From Phaeodactylibacter luteus (lineage in GTDB: Bacteria > Bacteroidota > Bacteroidia > Chitinophagales > Saprospiraceae), in contig NZ_VOOR01000026.1 of the NCBI RefSeq assembly GCF_007993045.1, forward strand, positions 18,031 to 82,030: DNA of 64,000 nucleotides, read 5' to 3'. Numbering within the stretch: position 1 is the stretch's first letter; each line of letters starts with the position of its first letter. Under the pieces are notes generated by a model. That model was given only the letters and a program-made list of their open reading frames with translations, made no database searches and had not been told where the DNA came from. Position numbers and translations under genes: made by a program. Below, in pieces: positions 10,401-17,258 of the stretch.

Positions 10401-12136
10401 CTTCCCCAAACGTCCGCCTGTCTGGTAGCTGGTCGGCAGAAAGTGGGCAGGTAGCGTTGAGCTGGGAAGCGATGCCGGGCAGTATTTTGGAAGGCGGCAA
10501 CACAGCAACGCCCTTGGCTGATGGGCCGGGCACTTACATTTTCAGGGTAACGGACCCGTTGAGCGGCTGTGTTGCTGAAGACACCGTAGCAGTAGCCGAT
10601 GGCCGGTTTTTCCCTCAGGCAACTATCAGCCTGCCATCGCTTACGCTCAACTGCTTTGCGGATACACTGCTTGCGGATGGCCAGGCTTCCACTACGGAAG
10701 GCCCCGAGGGCTTATTGTTCGAATGGCGGAGGGGGGCTTTCGATGTTGTCGGGAACAACGCAGCTCAATTGATTGCTGCTCCGGGCGGATATCGATTGTT
10801 GGTCACAGATGTGGCATCAGGCTGCAGGGATACTGCACAGGTGGCGGTCGGCAGTGACTTTGCTCCGCCATCAGTAGATTTGCCGGGCCCGTTGTCCATC
10901 AACTGCCAGGAAGATTCGGTAATCCTACAGCCTCTAGTGGGGTTGCCAGCGGATAGCTTTACCTACAGGTGGACGGCCCCCGAGGGGGGCGTCATTGCCG
11001 GGGCCCCTTTGTTTTTGGCGGCTGAACAGCCAGGGGTATATCAGCTTGAAGTGACAAGCCTGCAGAACGGCTGTGATGTGCAAGCGGAGGTGCTGGTTAT
11101 TGACAACCGTGAGCTTCCAGCAATCAACCTTCTCCCGCCGGATAGCCTTACTTGTGGGCGGCCCACGGTTTTGATGGATGCAACGGGGTCTGCTATCGGG
11201 CCGGGCATCACTTACAACTGGGCCGCCGGTGAAGGTGGGGAGGTCATCAGTGGGGCAGCAAGCCTTCAGGCGGAGGCAGGAGCTTCTGCCTGGTACTATC
11301 TGACGGTAGCCAACACTGCTAATGGTTGCATTAACGTGGACAGTGTTTTTGTCAGTGCTTCGGAGGTGCTGCTCGATTCTGTGGCTTGGTCTTTTAGCCT
11401 GCCGGGCTGTACAGAGGGCGGGCGGATAGCATTGGATACGGTATTTGGGGGTACGCCACCTTTCCTCTCAGCCTTGAATGGAGGGGCATTCCGCCTGGCC
11501 ACGGTGTATGAGGGGCTGTCCTCGGGCACCTTTGAGGTGGTGCTTGAAGATGCGAATGGCTGCCGTTCTGAGCAGACCTTGGTGTTGCCCATGCCCGATG
11601 TAGTGCAAGTGGATGCCGGTGATGACCTGACGATAGAAAAAGGGGAGGAGGTAACCCTTGAGGCTGCGGCTAGCAGCGGGCTGCCTATTGTGGCGGTAGC
11701 ATGGTGGCCTGAAGAAAACGGCGGTAGCGACAGCTTGTCTTACCTGGTAGCGCCTGCGCTTAGCACGCTTTACCGGGTGACAGTCACCGATGAGGGCGGT
11801 TGTACAGCCTTTGATGAGGTCTGGGTGCGCATTCAAGAAGCGGATGGCGTTTATTTCCCCAATGTCTTTTCCCCAAACGGAGACGGGCAGAATGATTTGT
11901 TCTTCCCATATGGCAGCCTGCTCGTAGAAGAGGTGCTAGTGTTCCGGGTGTATGATCGTTGGGGAAATCTTCTGCATGAAGCTGCAGGTGGCCAAGCCAA
12001 TGACCCCGCTATGGGGTGGGATGGTACTTTTAACGGCCAGGAAATGGATGCTGCCGTATATGTCTGGCAGGCTGAGATCCGCCTGAAGAGTGGGGAGGTG
12101 CTACCTTATTCAGGCAGCATTACACTACTGCGCTGA
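4487..12136 (+). CDS. Giant T9SS-secreted protein with P-domain-like N-terminus, ~22 Ig-like repeats and type B sorting domain
   Basis: 2549 residues from ATG 4487 (the frame is open to 4442, but 4487 starts a clear signal peptide ending MWA|QP). After it comes a proprotein-convertase P-like domain (about 25-200, with NGTWTIQVGN). Then three ~47-aa repeats of the pattern C-x-G...GDSL...TGxY...GCDS (about 325-475), followed by about 22 repeats of 85-100 aa, each opening with LTC, a central Y/F-x-W, PGxY and GC, in the manner of PKD/Ig-like Bacteroidota adhesin repeats. A SprB-like segment precedes the C-terminal ~90 residues, PNVFSPNGDGQNDLF...YDRWGN...WDGTFNG, the gliding-motility-type T9SS sorting domain (type B). 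Type B cargo is generally released or bound by SprF/PorP-like proteins; none is adjacent. Likely a surface adhesin or matrix filament. A hairpin terminator follows. Confidence 0.88.
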   Translation: MNLIRRIFWICSVGLLSLPAMWAQPCGLTDTLLIGQNQSPSFPFEVYDIFNDDLSGAGQGLCGVDIAFAHQYVDNLELTLVSPSGQSVQLIGPNTDQQFEFTFGSIWRIRFVPCGELAAPDAGSLQQWDNEQTGNFASLGLYNGSYYPYQGCLEDFDTGPVNGTWTIQVGNLPSAYAGAIIGFQLAFCDPRGLDCCFAVPGELSGPDILACEGDSILSGAPEVVFAGAPADTIEYGYTFLIGQDGVLQAVDALPDMSAYPPGRYEVCGLSYLLADSLLLPVPDGTLTLDSIRNDTEGLTPSFCGAITPQCRQVEIAEPPALVALADTICRGAQYAVGDSLFSETGFYEVRLTGYGGCDSLVALDLAVLEPIERALAPVICFGDAFAVGDSLYTETGFYTDTLTAASGCDSIVSLNLVVRQPIQMDTALALCAGEGFLLGDSLLTASGTYTDTLIAASGCDSIIHVNLTVLGALVEVDAPDTLTCGFPVATLNSTVLAPEGTVALQWVGPEGILGSAPQQEANTAGLYVLTATVSEGDRACLFADTVQVPLDTLKPSADAGPSGILTCAAGSLLLGGTGTSMGNDYAYLWGSADGAFETPPFEPQVTVSQAGTYVLSVIDVDSRCEAADTVVITADQSIPMAVAGPGGFITCDDPVLSLNGTGSTTGADIVYSWTSADGHPIEQPASLMPVVAFPGTYQLRVLDTASQCADSTEVTVGLDTLSPRLLINADTVLTCLQDTLVLEGNVLSSGGPAAFSWEAFNGGAISGADTLSFIEVAAPGSYQAILEDSANGCRDTALIDIIQDTTVLDLSIAPPDTLTCSRAMVLLQGTASTASTDIVYAWTGPAGGLVGDAAMLEAEAARPGAYQLMGVDTTNGCFAIAAVEVFQDTLSPVADAGPDRLLTCTVSSVTLSGPGTSIGPGLDYDWIEVIGTGLVSTAGPEAMVNSPGEYLLLVTNVANGCQDTSFVAVGQDTISPATTLPLPDTLSCTARSVALELQGGQPQYIYDWEGSGGSGTPGYEVEVPGMYSVLVTDTINGCAQELQAHVLQDTLAPIADAGPADTLTCNEPLLSLGGGASSMGDGFSFFWANSAGDTLAFGGQLNLEVGTAGQYILRVYNIANGCEAIDSVQIADRTAPPPVEAGPDQELTCSVSEVALGVPQEGYTFQWTGPCLSGVGAASQVIAGCEGVYILTVTDTLSGCQAIDSVQVTRDSLVPNAVLPDTVSLSCSTGLATLDGSTSAGEQFAWFFGGALQPGNELIREVSAPGPYMLIADDSNGACPDTAIAEVVIDCIPDVVIATADTITCEVLSVSLQAIPLDSAPMYTFAWSGPNPEVCFLSGQGSANVEVRCPGEYQVIVENPLFGLSDTASVVVAVDSLAPLAEAGPGVLLTCDNPVAVLDASGSEQGAGIGYTWTKLDDESFVRDSFSILVNDAATYFLTVRDSANGCFAEDLVSVQRGDDLPDITFSSPIIPCLVDTFELTAFVLPQGQPYDFSWAGDEIIGSTDGASVLLDTAGMVRLTVTNTDTDCSSYRDLAVVQQECGPCIEVLGADNLTCIADSIVLRGQFCEPCEGCTLSWSTPDGVILSGEDELEAWIGAPGTYALTATDTLGFSATASLEVIADNNPPLANAGPDQVLTCETVEVTLSGQGQGSVNLVYQWERLSGAVQGGGVSPELAVSIADTFRLTVMDTLTGCASVDEVLVRADTLRPVASAGSMATITCAASTVALDGSGSAFGNNIQYEWAGPAGANVVGPTTFNPSVNTPGWYTIRVTDIDNGCFAIDSVQVEVSDDLPEAGFISDTVLTCANTVLLVEAPVELLPGQVSCWFRLNSSGQPTGPCVGTPFIDVGLPGVYRFEVTDTASDCTNGVNFTVGEDLLPPDVHLPDAALFPCSADSLLLEAGADVPASFVWASLEGGNIIPQGAAAVVFGPGGFQVSATALDNGCTSVDTINVAADDRVPVVDAGADTVSTCASPNVRLSGSWSAESGQVALSWEAMPGSILEGGNTATPLADGPGTYIFRVTDPLSGCVAEDTVAVADGRFFPQATISLPSLTLNCFADTLLADGQASTTEGPEGLLFEWRRGAFDVVGNNAAQLIAAPGGYRLLVTDVASGCRDTAQVAVGSDFAPPSVDLPGPLSINCQEDSVILQPLVGLPADSFTYRWTAPEGGVIAGAPLFLAAEQPGVYQLEVTSLQNGCDVQAEVLVIDNRELPAINLLPPDSLTCGRPTVLMDATGSAIGPGITYNWAAGEGGEVISGAASLQAEAGASAWYYLTVANTANGCINVDSVFVSASEVLLDSVAWSFSLPGCTEGGRIALDTVFGGTPPFLSALNGGAFRLATVYEGLSSGTFEVVLEDANGCRSEQTLVLPMPDVVQVDAGDDLTIEKGEEVTLEAAASSGLPIVAVAWWPEENGGSDSLSYLVAPALSTLYRVTVTDEGGCTAFDEVWVRIQEADGVYFPNVFSPNGDGQNDLFFPYGSLLVEEVLVFRVYDRWGNLLHEAAGGQANDPAMGWDGTFNGQEMDAAVYVWQAEIRLKSGEVLPYSGSITLLR

Positions 12137-12146
12137 TCGCACAAAG

Positions 12147-12181
12147 AAAGGGGGCAGCACGGTGCAGGTGCTGTCCCCTTT
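12147..12181. terminator. Bidirectional hairpin between convergent genes
   Basis: AAAGGGGGCAGCAC pairs with GTGCTGTCCCCTTT (one G-T pair) around a seven-base loop. The A-flanked, T-flanked symmetry suits termination from both the giant gene and marC. Confidence 0.75.
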
Positions 12182-12201
12182 GTGTGTTTGGGCATAGCCG
12201 C

Positions 12202-12831
12202 TTATGCCAGGTTTTTCACCAAGGCGACTACTCCAGTGATGATGTTTTGGATGCCAATAGCCATAACCAAAAAGCCCATGATGCGGCTTAGCGCTTGCAG
12301 CCCCGCTACACCGAGTACTTTTTGGAGATAAGGGGACGAGCGGAGGATCAGGAAGACGATCAGCCCCATGATGGTTATAACGCCTGCAATGGCCAGCTTA
12401 GGCTCCCAGCTTTCTTGCTCAGCCTGTATGCTGATGAGGTAAGAGATGGAACCGGGGCCGGAGAGGAGCGGCATGGCCAGAGGGGAAAAAGAAATATCAT
12501 CTTTGGTCAGGGCTTCCTGCTTTACTTTTTTATCTACCGCTCGGCCTTCTGCAAATTTACCGCTGAGCAGAGAAAAGCCTGAGGTCAGGATGACGAGCCC
12601 GCCCGCAATGCGCATGGCATTAAGGCTGATGCCAAAAAATGTCAGTATCAGGGACCCCGCAAAAAAGAAGGCCAGCAGGATCAAAGTGAAGTACAAGCTA
12701 GTGTGCAGGGCAGTCTGCTGCCGCTCCCCTTTGGTGTAGTGCGGCGTCATCGCCAAAAAAACTGGTACGGCGCCAAGCGGGTTGACCAAGGAGAACAAGG
12801 AAGCCAATACAGCCAGAGATAGTTCGAACAT
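12202..12831 (-). CDS. MarC/UPF0056 family integral membrane protein
   Basis: 209 residues with six predicted membrane helices. The opening (SLVNPLGAVPVFLAMTP) and the SPLAMPLLSGPGSISYLI segment are diagnostic of MarC (UPF0056), as is the closing RIMGFLVMAIGIQNI. The family is widespread; despite its name it was not confirmed to mediate multiple antibiotic resistance, and its transport substrate is unknown. Single-gene unit, convergent with the giant secreted protein and sharing the hairpin between them. No exact TAnnTTTG element is visible in the 40 bp before its start. Confidence 0.9.
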   Translation of the reverse strand: MFELSLAVLASLFSLVNPLGAVPVFLAMTPHYTKGERQQTALHTSLYFTLILLAFFFAGSLILTFFGISLNAMRIAGGLVILTSGFSLLSGKFAEGRAVDKKVKQEALTKDDISFSPLAMPLLSGPGSISYLISIQAEQESWEPKLAIAGVITIMGLIVFLILRSSPYLQKVLGVAGLQALSRIMGFLVMAIGIQNIITGVVALVKNLA

Positions 12832-13014
12832 GGTATTTGCCTTTTAGAGGAATTGACTTTCGGTAATTGATTATTCTGTCAGCAGGGTTTGTTTTTGCCT
12901 GTTTTAGAATAAGATTCTGTCTCTATAAAAAGGAGAATACATCGCCAGCTGTTCAAAGGTTCCTCAGGCTTGCATTTTTTCGACATAAATCAGCCGAAGC
13001 TGAAACCGGGGCAC

Positions 13015-13340
13015 AAAAAAGGGGAGCAAAATCATTGCTCCCCGAGAAAAACACCTAAAACCCATATTCTTGACGCGGAATTGAAGCCGCGCAGTTGATA
13101 AGTTACGATTTACAAAGGTTGGGCCAATCAGTACGCCAAATAAATGTTGAACTGATTAGCCACAACTACCATTCCCCTTGTAAGATAATACGGAAATTGA
13201 ACCGCTTTTGGTTTCCCGTATGTTCGTCTTTATGACGGCGAACAGTTGCTGTGGTCACATGCCCGGTTAGTTTTTTTTGAAACGGATGGGCAGCCTTGCA
13301 AATCAAATTGTCATAATAACACAACCATTCCATTGAACGG
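13015..13340 (-). ncRNA. Candidate structured non-coding RNA (~325 nt), family unknown
   Basis: On the minus strand this gene-free stretch begins just after an exact -7 box (TACTTTTG) and ends in a strong intrinsic terminator (GGGGAGCAA/TTGCTCCCC at 13021-13043, then six T). Between them are four more clean stem-loops: GTTCGTC/GACggCGAAC (13222-13243), ATACGG-AACC/GGTT-CCGTAT (13188-13221), GGCTAATCAGT/ACTGATTGGCC (13122-13161) and GCGCGG/CCGCGT (13072-13092). The order promoter, series of stems, terminator and no following gene points to an independent RNA. I could not match it to tmRNA, RNase P, SRP or 6S RNA from conserved motifs. A 55-60 aa frame (from 13333 or 13348) runs through the first half; with a leader of only a few bases it is the weaker explanation. 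Confidence 0.5.
13021..13043 (-). terminator. Rho-independent terminator of the candidate ncRNA
   Basis: Nine-base perfect stem GGGGAGCAA/TTGCTCCCC, followed on the minus strand by TTTTTT (13015-13020). No protein gene ends here. Confidence 0.75.
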
Positions 13341-13345
13341 TAGTA

Positions 13346-13353
13346 CAAAAGTA
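13346..13353 (-). promoter_or_regulatory. Bacteroidota -7 element for the candidate ncRNA
   Basis: On the minus strand reads TACTTTTG, an exact TAnnTTTG. A -33 TTTG at the usual distance is not obvious. Confidence 0.45.
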
Positions 13354-13428
13354 TAATTTAGCTGGGAGAAAACCTGTGATTTTTATCACAATTTTCAGTT
13401 GGGCCCCACAAAAAATGGTTAAACACTG

Positions 13429-14025
13429 ATGGAAAAATTTAGCAGCCCTCAAAAAATGGTACATGCAGCGTGGCACCTGCTTTTTAAGGCAGCAGCCACC
13501 CGGAAGGGCCCGTACCAGACTCCTGTCGCCGCAACACTGGGCGCGCACACAGCTGAACAGCGTGTGGTCGTGCTCAGAGAAGTATCGATTGCGCAAAGGC
13601 GGCTTACTTTTTTCACAGACGCCCGCTCTGCGAAAGTGGAAGCGCTGCAAGAACAAGGAGCGCTTTCCTGGCTTTTTTGGGACAGCCGGAAAAAGATACA
13701 GATGCGGATGTCAGGAGCCGTAGCACTAAACCTCCAAAACGAGCACGCCCGGGCATATTGGGAAAAGTTGCCGGTGCAAGGCCGGAGCAGTTATGCTGGC
13801 CTGCAGCCGCCCGGCACTCCGTTGCTGCATCAAGGCAGCACTCTTCCAGAATATTGGACGGCGGGCATGAGCCTGGAAATGACAGAGCCTGCTTTCGCAA
13901 ACTTTATGGTGGTGCAGTGCCAGATTGAAAAGGGGGACCTGCTGCACCTTCACCCTGAGGGGCATCAGCGGGCCGTGTTCTCTTATGAGGGAGAAGAGCT
14001 GAGGGCTATTTGGGCCGCACCCTGA
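13429..14025 (+). CDS. Pyridoxamine 5'-phosphate oxidase-family (PPOX, split-barrel FMN) protein
   Basis: 198 residues. The segment QRVVVLREVSIAQRRLTFFTDARSAKVEAL is the FMN-binding split-barrel signature of PPOX proteins (Alr4036-type), with the conserved Arg/Lys phosphate contacts. The C-terminal part, with WTAGMSLEMTEPAF and a final short strand, matches that subgroup and not true PdxH, which has a longer conserved C-terminus. FMN-dependent oxidation or reduction is expected; the substrate is unknown. Followed by a bidirectional terminator shared with the HtrA gene on the opposite strand. Confidence 0.78.
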   Translation: MEKFSSPQKMVHAAWHLLFKAAATRKGPYQTPVAATLGAHTAEQRVVVLREVSIAQRRLTFFTDARSAKVEALQEQGALSWLFWDSRKKIQMRMSGAVALNLQNEHARAYWEKLPVQGRSSYAGLQPPGTPLLHQGSTLPEYWTAGMSLEMTEPAFANFMVVQCQIEKGDLLHLHPEGHQRAVFSYEGEELRAIWAAP

Positions 14026-14055
14026 TACAGGCCCTCCGCTGCCTTAGCTCAACAA

Positions 14056-14090
14056 AAAACAGGCACCCCAAGTACTGAGGTGCCTGTTTT
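14056..14090. terminator. Bidirectional intrinsic terminator
   Basis: AAAACAGGCACC pairs perfectly with GGTGCCTGTTTT, giving U-tracts on both strands. It lies between the convergent PPOX and HtrA genes. Confidence 0.85.
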
Positions 14091-14117
14091 ACAGCCCTCA
14101 AAGGGCGATATGCTTTT

Positions 14118-15269
14118 TTATCTGGGCTGGTCCAGCCTGATTTTTGCGGTCAGCTCTTGATCGTCCCGAAGTACACGGACTTCAACCTCCTCTCCGGGCT
14201 GGAATTTTTCTAAAGCCAGGATGAGGTCACTGTTGGATTCAATGGCTTCGCCTCCTAGTTGGGTGATGATATCTCCCAAGATGATAGAGCCCGAGCGGTC
14301 GCGCAAGGTCGGGCGTATGCCTGCCCGTTCTGCAGCCCCATTTTCAATGACGTCAATGACGAGCGCCCCTTTTAGGCCAAGGCGTTCTACAATCTGAGGG
14401 CGCGCCAGTTCTACCCCCAAGGAAGGGCGCTTGATCTCGCCATAGTCGATCAGCTCAGGCACGACCCACCGGACCACGTCTACAGGAATGGAGAAGCCAA
14501 TGCCTGCGGAGGCCCCGGAAGGGCTGTAGATGGCCGTATTGACGCCGATCAGCCGGCCGGAGCTATCGAGAAGGGGGCCGCCGGAATTGCCGGGGTTGAT
14601 GGCTGCATCAGTTTGTATAGCGTCCCGGATAGGGATGCCGGCTACCGATTCTATTTCGCGCCCCAGCGCACTGACAATACCCGTGGTCAGTGTTTGGTCG
14701 AGCCCAAAAGGGTTGCCAATAGCATAAACAGACTGCCCGACCCTGAGGTCGTCAGAAGTGCCTACAGGTATGGGCTGTAGGACGGAAGCAGGGGCTTCGA
14801 TCTTGAGCACGGCCAAGTCCTTCTCCGGGGCGACGCCCACGGGCACAGCCTGCCAGGTGCTGCGGTCAGCAAGGGTGACAGTGGCCCGGTCTGCTCCTTG
14901 TATCACGTGGTAGTTGGTGATGATGTGCCCTTTTGCATCCCAGACGAAGCCGGAGCCACTGCCCCGGGGGATTTCGGTAATGTTGCGGCTGAAGTAGTCG
15001 CGCCTGACATTGGTCGTGGTGATATAGCAGACGGAAGGTGCTGCTTCCTCAAAGAGCCGGATGTTAGAACGCTCCTGAGGGGTTAGCCCAGCGCCCGCTT
15101 CAGGCTCCCGGCTGCTGCCCGGTTGGCTTACCGGTTGAGGGGCAGGTTGCTCAGGGATTGAGGGTTCAGCTGTTGGTGAAGGCATCGCCCGGTTGGTCCA
15201 GGCAGCGCCCGCGAGAAAACCAGCCCCCAAGAGGGCCAGCCATAGGAAGATTCGGAATTGGTTCGCCAT
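14118..15269 (-). CDS. HtrA/DegP-like trypsin-family serine protease with one PDZ domain
   Basis: 383 residues. An N-terminal uncleaved membrane anchor (FLWLALLGAGFLAGAAW) is followed by a Pro/Ser-rich linker to about residue 60, then a trypsin-like domain with all catalytic residues: His in TNYHVI (~121), Asp in EKDLAVLK (~150) and Ser in GNSGGPLL (~228). One PDZ domain occupies roughly 285-380 (GALVIDVIENGAAERAGI...GDIITQLGG). One PDZ and an anchor make it DegS/HhoA-like rather than DegP-like; it should act in the periplasm in protein quality control or regulated proteolysis. No sigmaE-type gene is adjacent, although an ECF sigma/anti-sigma pair lies 14 kb away. Confidence 0.93.
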   Translation of the reverse strand: MANQFRIFLWLALLGAGFLAGAAWTNRAMPSPTAEPSIPEQPAPQPVSQPGSSREPEAGAGLTPQERSNIRLFEEAAPSVCYITTTNVRRDYFSRNITEIPRGSGSGFVWDAKGHIITNYHVIQGADRATVTLADRSTWQAVPVGVAPEKDLAVLKIEAPASVLQPIPVGTSDDLRVGQSVYAIGNPFGLDQTLTTGIVSALGREIESVAGIPIRDAIQTDAAINPGNSGGPLLDSSGRLIGVNTAIYSPSGASAGIGFSIPVDVVRWVVPELIDYGEIKRPSLGVELARPQIVERLGLKGALVIDVIENGAAERAGIRPTLRDRSGSIILGDIITQLGGEAIESNSDLILALEKFQPGEEVEVRVLRDDQELTAKIRLDQPR

Positions 15270-15300
15270 ATTCGGTATTCAGTTTTGCAGCTGATGAATT

Positions 15301-15460
15301 GACTCGATGCGTTGGGGGCATTGTAGGGTTAAAATGGCTCTTTCTTTTCCTGCGCTATGCTTTTTCCAGCCACTGAACTTAGGCTAAGCTCCTAAAAAAG
15401 CCGGCGCGTGGTTGAAAACGGCTCATTTTCCTACTATACCGGCCCGGTTCATTGAGTCGA
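15301..15460 (+). repeat. Dispersed repeat family D, copy 1
   Basis: About 160 bp with inverted ends GACTCGATG / CATTGAGTC. Shares long stretches with the copy at 19648, such as GGCATTGTAGGGTTAAA and AAGCCGGCGCGTGGTTGAAAA. It lies upstream of the HtrA gene. Bases 15461-15505 hold nothing recognisable. Confidence 0.7.
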
Positions 15461-15505
15461 ATGATTATGGGAGGTTTAGCATATTTATGCAGTTTTAAGG
15501 TCATT

Positions 15506-15688
15506 TTTGGAATTTGATCCTGTTGCAAATCAATATTTTATGAACTTAGCTTCCTCACTGTCTTGTCATTTAGCCCGCTAAAATCAAATTTAGGGGCTTC
15601 GCCAAGGCGCCTTGCCGGCCATACTGGCGCGGCAGGTAGGCATAAATTCTTGATTTTCATGGCGAAGCCACCCCAGGTAAGCGCTAAG
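15506..15688 (+). repeat. Dispersed repeat family C, copy 1
   Basis: About 180 bp sharing, with copies at 30562, 46153 and 47881, the blocks TCCTGTTGCAAATCAAT, TTTAGCCCGCTAAA, GGCTTCGCC, GCCGGCCA and a closing CCAGGCAAGCGCTAAG. Internal GCAAATCAAT/ATTGATTTTC is inverted. Its right end covers the stop codon of the gene at 15684. Confidence 0.65.
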
Positions 15689-16970
15689 TTTTGCGCTTTT
15701 TCTTTTTAGCAGCAGGGAACAGGATGTTGTTCAAAATCAAGCGGTAGCCAGGCGAATTGGGGTGCAGGCTGAGGTCGGTCTCCGGGTCTTGAACATAGTG
15801 GCGGTAATCTTCGGGGTCGTGCCCACCGTAAAAAGTAAAGAACCCTTGCCCATATTCGCTGTGGATGTAGCGGGCTTCCCGGGCCGGCTTGGTTTCTCCA
15901 AGTATGAGGACGTTAGATTTGATGACGGGGTTGCGGAATGCGGTGGTCTGCCCCATAAAGCCTTTAACGGTACGGGTATGGTTTTGGGTCAGCATGGTGG
16001 GCACAGGGTCCCACTTGGCTGAAAAGTCAAAGAGGGTGAAATAGTCTTGGTCTGACTTTACCATAGCATCTCTGCCCCTGAAATGGTCGATATTGGAATA
16101 TTCGTATTCCAGAGGGTTGCGCTCCAGCTGAAAATCCTCAAAGGCAAAGGTCTTTGAATAATCCAGCTTTTCCTGGGCATTGGGGTCAACGGGGTCGCCA
16201 TCGTACATTTCGGCACAAATGTCTACGCCCTCTGCCGCCAGCGCAATATCATAAGTGTCAGTAGCTGAGCACATTGCGAACATAAAACCGCCCCCGACCA
16301 CATATTCTTTAATTTTTTTGACGACGGATAGCTTGAGCTGTGACACTTTGGCAAACCCAAGGGTAGCTGCAAGCTCTTCCATTTTCCGCTGGTTTTCCCG
16401 GTACCAGGGCTGGTTGTGGTAGTTGCGGTAAAAGCGGCCGTACTGCCCGGTAAAATCCTCGTGGTGGAGGTGCAGCCAATCGTATTTCACCAGCTCGTCC
16501 CCGATCACCTCTGTATCGTACACCGTTTCGTAAGGTATTTCTGCATAAGTGAGCACCATGGTGACGGCATCGTCCCAAGGCTGTATTTTCTCGCCCCGGG
16601 CGTTCTGGTCAGGCGTATAGACGGCAATTTTGGGCGCCTTTTCCAATTTCATGGCTTCCATGTTGACTTCCGGGTCGGCGATTTCATCGAGGATAGCGTT
16701 GAACTGGCCGTCTGCCAGCACTTCGTATGAGACTCCACGGGTGAGGCACTCTTTTTCAAAAACCCTGGAGTAGGGGAAGGCAAAGCTGCCGCCCCGGTAG
16801 TTGAGCAGCCACCAAGCTTCCACTTCATTGTTGAGCACCCAGTAGGTGATCCCATAAGCCTTGAGGTGGTCTTTTTGGCCTTCGGGGTCCATGGGGAGCA
16901 GTATGTAGGAAGCCTGCAAGTGCAAGGCACAGGCCATTAGGATTAAAACAGGGAGGACTTTCTTCATCAT
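15684..16970 (-). CDS. Secreted protein of the Bacteroidota family labelled 'asparagine synthetase B'
   Basis: 428 residues from the chosen ATG (frame open to 17027; 16970 or 16967 starts a clean signal peptide ending LQA|SYILLPMD). I recognise the family by SYILLPMDPEGQKDHLKAYGITYW, PWDDAVTMVLTYAEIPY, HLHHEDFTGQYG, GGGFMFAMCSATDTYDIAL and the closing PGYRLILNNILFPAAKKKK. Databases often call it asparagine synthetase B, but the glutaminase Cys start and the PPi-loop ATP site are absent and the protein is exported, so that name is probably wrong. The HHEDFTGQYG and GGHDPEDY motifs suggest a glutamine-amidotransferase-like (ThuA-type) fold. True function unknown. The stop codon lies inside a family C repeat. 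Confidence 0.75.
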   Translation of the reverse strand: MMKKVLPVLILMACALHLQASYILLPMDPEGQKDHLKAYGITYWVLNNEVEAWWLLNYRGGSFAFPYSRVFEKECLTRGVSYEVLADGQFNAILDEIADPEVNMEAMKLEKAPKIAVYTPDQNARGEKIQPWDDAVTMVLTYAEIPYETVYDTEVIGDELVKYDWLHLHHEDFTGQYGRFYRNYHNQPWYRENQRKMEELAATLGFAKVSQLKLSVVKKIKEYVVGGGFMFAMCSATDTYDIALAAEGVDICAEMYDGDPVDPNAQEKLDYSKTFAFEDFQLERNPLEYEYSNIDHFRGRDAMVKSDQDYFTLFDFSAKWDPVPTMLTQNHTRTVKGFMGQTTAFRNPVIKSNVLILGETKPAREARYIHSEYGQGFFTFYGGHDPEDYRHYVQDPETDLSLHPNSPGYRLILNNILFPAAKKKKRKT

Positions 16971-17258
16971 ATTCTGCAGTTTCAATTTTGGGCAGGAATG
17001 GAGCCTGCTATAGTTGGACAACAACAATTCAGGGCCTTTGGATGTATAAACCCGTATGGAATGCAGACAGCTGCCCCGTCAGCCTTTCGCCAAGCCCTAT
17101 AATTAAATCCAAATGCCTGCAGATTGTGATGCAAGCCTATGGCTTTAACAAAATACTAACACAGGCAGGGGGAGGCTTGGGCAAAAATCCGTTATTATTG
17201 TGTGTTTTGCCGGGGGCGGCCTTTGCTGCCCGGCAGGCCTGCAAAATCAAATACCTGA

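Noticed and set aside
13015..13340. Candidate RNA as tmRNA, RNase P RNA or 6S RNA
   Set aside because: No tag frame or tRNA-like ends for tmRNA, no RNase P core motifs, and the fold is a row of separate stems rather than one long 6S-type rod.
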